A DNA stretch of 64,000 nt from Plantago ovata. Its lineage: Eukaryota > Streptophyta > Magnoliopsida > Lamiales > Plantaginaceae. The stretch spans positions 86,104,753 through 86,168,752 of the forward strand of contig CM051456.1 of NCBI GenBank assembly GCA_028274465.1, given 5' to 3'. A program made the position numbers and the translations under genes. Numbering within the stretch: the stretch's first letter is position 1; every line of letters begins with the position of its first letter. The notes beneath the pieces are model-generated. The model saw only the letters and a list, made by a program, of their open reading frames with translations, ran no database searches and had not been told where the DNA came from. This document shows, piece after piece, positions 55,392 through 64,000 of this stretch.

Positions 55392-56219
55392 TGTTGGTGT
55401 TGAAATATGTCCAATCTGCATGTACGAACTGGAGTGGTCTAAGAGCACGACGAAGCATCAAGGGCCGTCCCTTAAGGAGCACGACCACATCCAAGTATGT
55501 CACTAAGGTGTGGTTCGACCAACCATCACTAACAGGCCAACCCTCAAGATAAGCTCACTACAAGGACAATGTAGCTATTGGGCTCGAGGAGCATCTCTAG
55601 GGCTCTAGGAGGACCTTACGTCAAGGTGACACCCTCCGAGAGAAACTAGGCAGAGCACTACTCGGACCAGATACGTAAGAGGAAGGCACGAGGACCAAGG
55701 GCGACCACCCATGGTCGCTCCCTGTGGGACCCGTCTTCCAGATTACTTCATGGGACCCGAAAGGTCTATATTGCCCTCTCAACCCTAGACAAGATGTTTG
55801 GGCCAAAGCCCATGGACCTCCTTAATGGGCTTGGGCGTAAGGAGGCTTCAATCTCATCCGGACACTTGTCACGATCCCACATGGAGTGACATTAAAATAC
55901 TACGAGTATATAAAGGACCCATTCATTACCCAGCGGGTAAGCATTAACACCTCTCACCTACCACTCACCCACCACATTTACTACTCGTACTAGAGAAGCC
56001 TCACAACTCCCTACACGTAAAGTCGTCTCTCCGGTTTGATCCTCGATAAACCGGGCATGAAGTACTAACCCCCCCCCCCTCCAGTCTATTTCAGGTACGA
56101 GGAAGCTACAAGAAGGTTTCCTATCATTTTAAGAGGAAAACTACACGAAGAAGACCTAGAATAGCTTATTGTGACGATCCACTACGAGCTTAGAAAGAAG
56201 TACGAATTACCCTTCAACA
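55392..56219 (+). repeat. Element B 3' LTR
   Basis: 828 bp, TGTTGGTGTTG to CCTTCAACA. TATA box at 55907..55914. Matches the two 5' LTR fragments with scattered differences. An 11-base C run near 56070 is one length variant (8 C in the 5' copy). Confidence 0.92.
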
Positions 56220-56528
56220 GAGGGATTCTGGCTCGGACCAGGTTCATTCCCATGGATATTCTTGATGGTGGTAGGAGGGGATTTTTCATCATCGGTAATC
56301 ACTGTCTGACGCGTCATTTGGGGAGGATATTCTTCTCTACGTTTCGAACCGGAGGGCTTTGTTTTAGGAGATTCGAGCTCCTCGGACTCATTGCCTTCAC
56401 CCTCTCCCTCTTGGATGGAGCGTTCACCCTCCTCGAACCAGGACAGAGCTAGAGTGGGTCGATCTGTATCATCCATGTCCTCCACACGAACATCCAATGG
56501 CTTAACATTCTCCCGAGCACCATAGTTT
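56220..56528 (-). pseudogene. Fragment of an older B-like antisense gene
   Basis: The - strand frame 56497..56220 (MDVRVEDMDDTDRPTLALSWFEEGE, QTVITDDE, NIHGNEPGPSQ) parallels the antisense gene of B (MDIRIGDMDDMERPDLALSLYEEGD, RRTRVTDDEEE, DVHGNEAGPS) but is clearly diverged. So B integrated into a related, older element. The fragment is cut on the right by the copia LTR at 56529. Confidence 0.75.
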
Positions 56529-58526
56529 TGATAGTATGTATGTCCTAAAGAAAACCTTTATTAAGGGAAAATTTACTATTACACGGTCAACGTAATATAT
56601 TATATGTTTGTTTATCCATGGTTATGTTTACATAACATATTTATATATTACATCAGACATACATCATGTCATATCTTTATCTGGTTGGTCTGTATAGATA
56701 TCAAACATGTCCCCTGTGGATAGATGACTGATCACATAACTAGTGGGAACTATGTGAATTATCATCTATCCCAAACTCTCCCTAGTCGAAGCTCATCTCA
56801 AATGTAGAGGTCTGAATGAAGCAATCGAGACTAGTATGCGTGGAGGTTATACTTGTTGGAGCAAGTGTGTGTCGATCCCACGACCACGGAATGGATCGTT
56901 AGACGAATCCATGATGTTCCGCATAGTTGTTGGAGGAGGATTCTAAACAATGGAAGAACCCACCGGATACTCCCATCGATGTGTATTCTACACTGAAGTG
57001 TCTCTGGGAACCGGAGTTGTCGAAGTGATGCCATTCTTCCTTAGACTCACCGGGACTTTATCATCACATTTGTTGCCCCATGCCTTTGGGAGGGGATCCA
57101 ACGCACGCTCTGAATAATCAGCGTGATACGGCCCTTTCTGGGATCATGGCCATATTACAAATGTGGATGATAAGTGCTCTTGTGAGGATTCATCTCTCAT
57201 GTGTAGCATTGGAGAGAACTGCTCAAGTCGTTCATAGTTGTGTTGGTAAAACCGCTGGCCAGCGTATGGATATATTTATGAATGGTCATAAGATATCGCA
57301 TTAACCAAGCAGCTCACTGAAGACACCATGAGTGTATTATTGGGATAGACACATCATCGATCCTAGATGCATTCGAGTCAGTCAGATGAAAGGACCTTAC
57401 CATCGCCGCATTGAGTGCAACAGGCTTCTACAACGAAAGGGTAGCTTTGAGAAATCTTTCAAACGTCCTCATGTATTAATATTGCAAATGGGACCGTCTA
57501 GGAATCCCATAATGCCTAGTGATGTCACTAGTTTAATACACTGAAGCCCTATGAGTCACACTATGTGGTGATTCAGCTTATCCACATGACCATAGAGATG
57601 GGATTATAATTAATTAAGATTAATTATAATTAGTTGTGGCACAATTAATATTATGAGAATATTAATTGAATTAATTGTATTTATGAAAATATAATTAAAG
57701 ATTATATTTTGGAAATATAATAGAGGTTGGAATTAAAAGGATATGTTAATTAAAGATTAATATATGCACATGTGCAAAATCTAATAGAGTTAGAATTGCC
57801 TTAGACTTGCATGTGGATCCCAAAAGTGGGACCCACATACTCCCTCCATAGGTGCGGCCGAATGGGTGAAGGAGGAAGGAGTTCTCCTTCCTCCATTCAA
57901 ACTTAAGTGGCATGTTTTCCTAATTGAGTTATGATTTAATTTGAGAATGAACCTAGACACAAAGGTTTACTTGTGCAATAAGAATTAGAATTCTTATTCC
58001 TTTTAGGAGTCTTAAAGAATGTTTTTTTAGGCTTCTATTGACTACCATAAAAGTAGATGGTTAGAGACTTTTATGATATGCATTATTATTCACTCTTCTA
58101 TTCTCTCAAGAAAACGTTCTCTCACTCCTACCTATAGCTACTGCCGCCGCCGCCCCTCTATCTCTCTTGTCAACCGAGTTTGACTCGAGAATATCCTAGC
58201 ATTCTCTCGATAAGTTGTTCATCTGTGGATACCAAGGTTGAGGTTCGAAGGAGCTGGAAACTAACCTTTATTGTCTTGTAGATATTCAGGAAAGCATATT
58301 AGATATCTTCGACTTCAACGAAGGACAAAATACACCGGACTATTACGAAGATCATATCGATTGGGCTATCGATTCTGTTTTAATTCTTGCTTTTGGAGTA
58401 TTGTAAGTCTTCTAACTGATGTATTTCAATATACGTTATATGCATGATCAATTAGTATGCATGTTAAGAAAATTTTGAAATTCCGCTGCACTACCCTAGG
58501 GGTAATTCTGACTGTATTTTCTTACA
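56529..58526 (+). repeat. Element F 5' LTR
   Basis: Starts TGATAGTATG and ends TTTTCTTACA, directly before the primer site. Both ends were set by comparison with the inverted copy at 60286..62360. 1998 bp, AT-rich, with no convincing gene. Confidence 0.82.
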
Positions 58527-58527
58527 G

Positions 58528-58541
58528 TGGTATCGGAGCGC
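58528..58541 (+). other. Element F primer-binding site (initiator tRNA-Met)
   Basis: TGGTATCGGAGCGC differs at one or two bases from the usual copia site TGGTATCAGAGC. One base after the LTR end. Confidence 0.8.
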
Positions 58542-58689
58542 ATGCTAATAGATTATGTATATACGTATATGTTGTATGATGGTTTAGTTTATATGGATAC
58601 AATTGATTCTATGTTAATTCTATTTTATAAAAGTTTTGTTTTTATATAAATTTTGAATTTATATTTTCAAAAAAAAAATTTATATATAT

Positions 58690-58795
58690 CCTGCGGATCA
58701 CAGGCGAGTTGCCTGCGAGCCGCAGGTGAACTGCCTGTTCGCCTGCGACTCGCGGGCAGTTCGCCTGCGAGCCATAGGCGGACGGAACTCATGGG
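58690..58795. repeat. GC-rich palindrome array in the copia leader
   Basis: CAGGCGAGTTGCCTG, GCAGgtgaaCTGC, GGGCAGTTCGCC and related GCCTGCGAG units. Similar in style, and partly in core (GGC-N-GTTCGCC), to the arrays of the gypsy elements A and C, although F is of another superfamily. Confidence 0.65.
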
Positions 58796-59191
58796 GCGGT
58801 ATTTGATCCCGCCCGTATGGATAGTTATGTATATATATTTAAAATTCGGGTTTGACCCAAAATCGAATTTTTTGAAAATTTTGAGGATTGAATTTTATAT
58901 TTTAAATATAAATTAGACTTAATTGTAATTAATATTAACTAAAGGTGTTAAGAATTAATTAGCATTAAGTTGAAGGGGTTATTTGTAATTTATCAAGTTA
59001 TTGTTTATTACAAATAGGTCCTTCTACTTTTGAAAATTAAACTTAACTCTTTCAAGTTTTAAAAATTACAATTAGGTTCTTTGGATTTTTTCAAAAATTG
59101 CTACATGGTCACTAGAATTTTCGAATTTTCAATCTAGTCTCAAATTTTCAAATTTTACATAGAGATTATAAGTTTGGGATTATAATTTTCA
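58796..59191. other. AT-rich leader of element F
   Basis: No gene or structured repeat recognised. AT-rich with short direct repeats (caatta.gtt-like segments). Ends at the TSD of the Mutator-like element. Confidence 0.5.
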
Positions 59192-60035
59192 GGGAAAATT
59201 CCGTCTGGCACCCCTGTTGGTGCGTCACTTTTCATTTTTCCCCCTGATAGTCCAACAATTATGTTTAGCCCCATTTCAGTTGACCAAGTTACAAAAATTC
59301 TGAAAATTCACTTCCCCAAACAAGCCCTTATCATATTTTCTTTCATTTTCATTTTCTTTCATCCTTCATTTTATTTTATTTTATCTTTTATTACTTTTAT
59401 TTTTCTTTTTCTTTTTTTTATCAACACCATCTTCTTCAAGCTCCAGCACCGCAAAAAAATCCGATGCCAGAGCTACCGAAAATGAAGCTCCAATCGGAGC
59501 TTTTTACAGCTCCGATTTGGAGCTTATTGAAAGCTCCAATTGGAGCTTCAAAAGCTCCGATTTGGAGCTTATTGAAGCTCCGATTTTTCCAGCTCCAAAT
59601 CGGCGTTGTTCTGTGTTTGTGTTTTTTTTTTTAATCTGTTTTTTATTTTTTTCTATTTATTTTCTTAAAAAAAAAAGACTGAAAATTAATCAAGAATTGT
59701 ATATAGGGTCTTTTTAAAATAATATTTAAGATCATTTTGAGATTTAGATAAGTAATGAGGTTACTTTAAAATAATTGAAAGTTAATTTCCTAAAATAGGA
59801 AAATTTAGAGTCAAATATGTAATAAAATATAATTGAACGTGTTTGGTTGTTTTTGAAAACTGAAACTTAAATGAGGGCAAAATGATAATTTCCAGGCCTT
59901 AATTCGCGAAAAGTCAAGATCGTGGGGTAATATGTAATTGATTTTTATGAACATGGGCTTATATGTAATTGTTAGACTAAGAACGGAAAAAACGTAATTA
60001 AAAAACCTAACAGGGGTACCAGATGCAAATTTCCC
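59192..60035. mobile_element. Short Mutator-like (MULE/MITE-like) element
   Basis: Inverted ends GGGAAAATTCC...CTGGCACCCCTGTT and ...AACAGGGGTACCAG...AAATTTCCC match in about 25 of 30 positions. A perfect 9-bp duplication TAATTTTCA flanks it (59183..59191 and 60036..60044). 844 bp, no transposase. The 9-bp duplication points to the Mutator superfamily. Confidence 0.87.
59480..59605. repeat. AGCTCC palindrome array inside the Mutator-like element
   Basis: Repeated short inverted repeats AGCTCCAATTGGAGCT, AGCTCCgatttGGAGCTT and AAGCTCCaatcGGAGCTT in a row, about 20-30 bp apart. A third sequence family with the same arrangement as the gypsy and copia arrays. Confidence 0.8.
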
Positions 60036-60149
60036 TAATTTTCATGATGAAATTGTGAAGTCATTTGTTATCCACATTGACTACTATTTGTTCACATGCT
60101 CAATATGCTATTGTATGTCAATGCATGTTTAAATACCACGCATGTTGTA

Positions 60150-60285
60150 TTTTACTTTATGTTCGACCGAATTGCATGTGAGGGTAGACGGCGCCCTCTT
60201 ATTTGTCGGAGCGCATTTATGTATGTATGGGTAGGTGGTGCCCATTATGTGCTTGACCGCGTCTTAGAACTAGAATGGATAGGCG
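60150..60285. repeat. Imperfect repeats GGGTAGGCGGTGCCC in the copia leader
   Basis: Units around 60183 (agggtagacggcgccc), 60228 (gggtaggtggtgccc) and, after the inverted LTR, 62379 (gggtaggcggtgccc). About 45-50 bp apart if the inverted LTR is ignored. Confidence 0.6.
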
Positions 60286-62360
60286 TGTAAGAAAATATGG
60301 TCAGAGTTACCCCTAGGGTACGCAGCGGAATTTCAAAATTTTCTTAACATGCAGGTTAATTGATCATGCATATAGCGTATATAATAAACACATTGATCAG
60401 AAGACTTACAATACTCCAAAAGCAAGAATAGGTATTGAATCGACATGCCAATCGATGAAGTCTTCGTAATAGTCCGGTGAATCTTCTCCTTCGTCGAAGT
60501 CGAAGATATCTGCAACACTTTGATTATCTACAAGACAATAAAAGTTAGTTTCCAGCTCTTTGAACCTCAACCTTGGTATCCACGGATGAACAACTTATCG
60601 GAAAGAATGCTAGGATATTCTTTATGTGGCCAAGAAGATGAGGCGGCGATTTTCCTCCGGTTGGAAGGTGGCACGCGCGGCTATGTAGAGGTAGGGGAGA
60701 GCTTTTTATTTTCTCTAAGAAAACTGTCAAAAGCTCTCTAATAGTCTACTATATATAGTAGTCAATAGAAGCCTAAAGAAGAATCAATTAAACTTCATGA
60801 AGGAATAAGAATCTAATTCTTATTGCACAAGGAAACCAATTTAAGTCTAGATTCATTCCCAATCGAATTAAAACTCGATCAGGAAAATCTAACTTATCCC
60901 TTGACTTCTAATATGGGAAGGAGTCGAACTCCTCCCCATACTACTACTGGTCGCGCGGCTCATCAAGGGGGTTAGGTGGGTCCCGATTTTGGGACCCACT
61001 TATAATTATAAGGCAATTCAAACTCCAACTAGATTTTGCCCATGTGCATATATTAATTCTAAATTAACATATCCTTTCAAATAAAACCTCTATTATATTT
61101 CTAAAATATACTCTTTAATTGTATTTATATAAAACACAATTAACCAGTTCAATCAATAATTCCAAATTATTAATTGAGCCACAAATAATTATAATTAATT
61201 TCAAATCAATTATAATTCATCGATCACAATTAATTCTAAATTAATTGCGATTCCATCTTCAAGGATATTCGGATAAGCTGAATCACCACATAGTGTGACC
61301 CATAGGGCCTCATTGTATTAAGCAAGTGCTACACTAGGCAACATGGAATTCCTAGACGGTTCCATTTGCAATATTAATACATGAGGACGTTTGAGAGGTT
61401 TCTCAAAGCAAACCCTTTCGTTGTGAAGTCTGTTGCGCTCAATGCGGCGATGGTAACGTCCCTTCATCTGACTAACTCGAATGCATCTAGGATCGATGAA
61501 GTGTCTATCCCAATAATACATCCACGGGCGTCTTCAGTGAGTTGCTTGGTGAATCCAATATCTATTATGACTATCATAATAATATTGATACGTTGGCCAG
61601 CGGTTTAACCAATCACAACTATGAACGACTATGAGCAGTGCTCTCCTGTGCTACACGTGAGAGATGAATCCTTCACAGAATCACTTATAACCCCCATTTG
61701 TATGTAGCCATAATCCTGGATCGTGTCTTGGATCAACTGCTTATTCAGAGCTGACATCGACGGGTCCACCAAGGATATGGGACAACAAATGTGATGATAA
61801 AGTCCTGTAAGTCCAAAGGACGACTGACATCACTTCGACAACTTTCCGGTTCCCATAGACACTTCGGTGTAGAGTATACATCGATGGGAGTTTCCGGTGG
61901 GTACTTCCATTATTCGGTAATCACCCTTCGAACAACTATGCGGAGTTATGGGAATGTTTCTAGATTGTCTAACAATCCGTTCCGTGGCCGTGGGATCGGC
62001 TTACACTTGCTCTAACAAGTATAACCTCCATGCATACTAGTCTCACCTGGTTCATTCAGACCCCTACATCCGAGATGAACCTCGACTAGGGAGAGTTTGG
62101 GATAGATGATAACTCACATAGCTCCCACTATCTGTGTGATCGGTCATCTATCCGAGGGGACATGTTTGATATCAATACAGACGGGAATAGAGATATGACA
62201 TGTTGTATGCCTGGTGTAATATAAATATGAAAGCGATACTCAATAGTCAAACAAACAAACATATATTATATTACGTTGGCATGTGTAATAGTACATATAT
62301 GCCCTTAATAAGGGTTGTCTGCCCTTAATAAAGACTGTCTCTAGGACATATACACTATCA
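60286..62360 (-). repeat. Inverted LTR of an F-related element
   Basis: Begins TGTAAGAAAATATGG and ends ACTATCA, the reverse complement of the F LTR along its whole length, with moderate divergence. No internal region is attached. Immediate flanks do not match, but GACCG occurs at 60255..60259 and 62361..62365, which would be a 5-bp duplication if 26 extra bases (60260..60285) belong to the insertion. Probably a solo LTR. Confidence 0.78.
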
Positions 62361-62964
62361 GACCGCTCATGCATGTTGGGTAGGCGGTGCCCGTATTTGT
62401 AGATAATTGAGATAACAACCCTCAAAACTTGAATCCCCAAATGATATAAGTCCTGGAATATGTATGCTTTAGAATATATATATATTTCTACGATGCCTTC
62501 CATATGGTACGCTAATACTGAACATTCGTTGACATTATGTATTTAGCGCCCACGATTTGCTCTTGACGACGATTGACAGTATTAGAGTATGCTTATGGTT
62601 ATGACTTACTAGCATTGGATTTGTCGCCCACGATGATGCAATGCGAAGGGCATCATGTTGAATTAGATTCAACAAAACCAAGAGTTGCATGTGCAATTGG
62701 ATAGTCCTACCGAGTTTTACTATGGTATGCATCCAGCCCCCGCAGGGGCATAGCACAGTAGTAATTTGGATCTTGGCCACTAAAGTAATTGTTTAACTAT
62801 TACTCGTATGTATTTGTTTTGGGGGCAATACATATGTGAAAATAGTGGGAGCTAAATTGCTAAAGGACCTTGTTATTTGGTTAGTTGACTGTGTTTTAGA
62901 AATATTATTTCAATAGTTGATTTATTATTTTCGTTCTATATTATTTCTCCGTAGGAAAACAGAA
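62361..62964. other. Leader of element F before gag
   Basis: AT-rich, no gene seen. Ends at gag ATG 62965. GTAGGAAAACAG just before the ATG could be a splice acceptor-like site, but I have no strong evidence. Confidence 0.45.
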
Positions 62965-64000
62965 ATGGCTAGTATCTCACTCCGTGCTATCTTAGAGAAG
63001 TAAGTTTTGACTGGACCAAACTTTCTAGATTGGATCAGGAATATTCGTCTGGTGCTGAGGTACGAAAAGATTGAGTATGTCTTGGATGAAGCCATTACCG
63101 TGTGTCCCGAGAATCAGAATGTCGAACAAATTGTTGCTTGGAATCAAGCAAACAAGGCAAAGGCTGATAAGCATCAAGAGGATGCAAAGTCCGCATAGTG
63201 TATCATGCTGGCGACAATGAGCAATGAGCTGCAAAGGCAACATGAGAGCATGTTGTCGTATGAGATGCTGAAGCATCTGGAGTCGCTCTTTAAGACGACT
63301 GGTAGGAGTGTCGAATTTGATTTGATCAAAAAGATATTCAAGTGAAAGCTCAATGAAGGTGGAAACATGTCTGAACATGTACTCAAGATGATAGGTCTTT
63401 TCGAGAAGCTTGTCGTTGCTGACATTAAGCTGGAAAACAAAGTTGCAGTCATCTTCATCCTTCAATCATTGCCGAGTTCGTACTCGCAGTTCATTATTAA
63501 CTATACCATGAATGCGAATGATGCTACACTACCAGAGCTCCACAATCTGTTGAAGACTTATGACCAATCTCTTCCCAAAAGGGAGAAAACGGTCATGTTA
63601 GTTGGGCAATCTTCCAACCCAAACCCGAGAAACAAAGGAGCTAAGGGTAAGGGAAAGATGAAAGCCATGGCCAATACTTCGAGTACTAAGCCTAAAATTC
63701 TGAACCAGAAAGGAGCAAGTTTCAAAAAAAGTGGACGGGTACGCATAGATGAGTGCCTTTACTGTAAGCAGAAAGGGCACTGGAAGAAAGACTACCGGAA
63801 GTTGAAGGCAGAGGGAGCTATGAAGCCGTCGGCATCTAGCTCAGGTATGTTTGTTGTTGAAATAAACATGATTACTTTTGACTCCAATAGTTGGGTATTA
63901 GATACAGCTTGTGGCTCACACATTTGTAATAATGTGCAGGGGCTAACTGAAGACAGGCTAGTCAAGCAAAGGGAAATCAATCTACGCGTTGGGAACGACA
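62965..64000 (+). pseudogene. Element F copia gag and start of protease
   Basis: Start MASISLRAILEK at 62965. A single reading frame runs to the window end but contains stops at 63001 (TAA), 63196 (TAG) and near 63343 (TGA). Gag-typical segments are FLDWIRNIRLVLRYEKIEYVLDEAI, MLKHLESLFKTTGRS and EHVLKMIGLFEKL. The zinc knuckle reads CLYCKQKGHWKKDY, the last Cys replaced by Tyr. The protease has WVLDTACGSHICNN, with DTA instead of the family's DTG. Decayed. Integrase and RT would lie beyond the window. Confidence 0.87.

Larger units (their letters stand above)
56529..64000 (+). mobile_element. Element F: Ty1/copia retrotransposon, 5' part
   Basis: 5' LTR of 1998 bp, an initiator-Met primer site, a long leader region with nested insertions, then a copia-type gag-pro running off the window end. 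With the inverted LTR and the DNA element removed, the leader from primer site to gag is still about 1.5 kb. The 3' LTR is outside the window. Confidence 0.82.

Noticed and set aside
62240-62503. - strand frames in the inverted LTR and the copia leader
   Set aside because: Short, AT-rich, no motif; expected by chance.

Overview
This window reads as plant nuclear DNA from a repeat-rich, probably pericentromeric or intergenic region of a flowering plant. A eudicot is likely, but that is a weak inference. I found no host gene, tRNA, rRNA or organellar sequence. Nearly every base belongs to LTR retrotransposons nested inside one another, plus three DNA transposons. Every element class seen (Athila and Tat lineages of Ty3/gypsy, Ty1/copia, hAT, Mutator-like) is typical of angiosperms. 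Element limits below rest on LTR ends, primer-binding sites, polypurine tracts and target-site duplications (TSDs) that I could read directly.

Layout. Element B (1..56219, 5' end outside the window) is a Tat/Retand-type gypsy element with gag, protease, RT, RNase H and integrase on the + strand, and a spliced antisense gene on the - strand before its 3' LTR. Element A (102..11097, TSD ACCAC), an Athila-type gypsy element, sits in B's 5' LTR and itself carries a solo LTR (3832..5044, TSD TCTAC). Element C (15398..46922, TSD AAGAG) sits in B's RT gene. C codes only for Gag and protease and contains an hAT element with a decayed transposase (16793..20974), a short non-autonomous hAT (23419..25421), and composite D in its 3' LTR. 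D (29808..46806, TSD GACAC/GACAA) is two related gag-protease-only units: D1 (29808..39183) and D2 (39184..46806, truncated 5' LTR). D2 holds the only long intact retrotransposon frame, a 773-codon Gag-Pro. Right of B lies a piece of an older B-like antisense gene (56220..56528), then a copia element F (56529 to the window end) with a 2-kb LTR, a Mutator-like element (59192..60035), an inverted LTR (60286..62360) and a decayed gag-pro.

How the parts work together. A carries degraded RT and integrase. C, D1 and D2 have Athila-like LTR ends, the same tRNA-Asp primer site and the same 3' region, but no RT or integrase, so they look like non-autonomous relatives that keep making their own Gag-protease and borrow the rest. 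All share a set of small structured motifs: arrays of short palindromes with a GCG-NNN-CGC core in the LTR and inside the element, a hairpin with loop AGGCAA just after gag-pro, paired CCTATTC/GAATAGG hairpins next to G-rich tracts, and a covarying hairpin beside the polypurine tract. C and D also have a second transcription-unit-like module (array, leader, roughly 0.55-kb intron, ORF3). These motifs are the most interesting content of the window.

Insertion order from nesting: the B-like remnant is oldest, then B, then A and C inside B, then the solo LTR in A and the hATs and D in C. The age of F relative to B cannot be fixed here.
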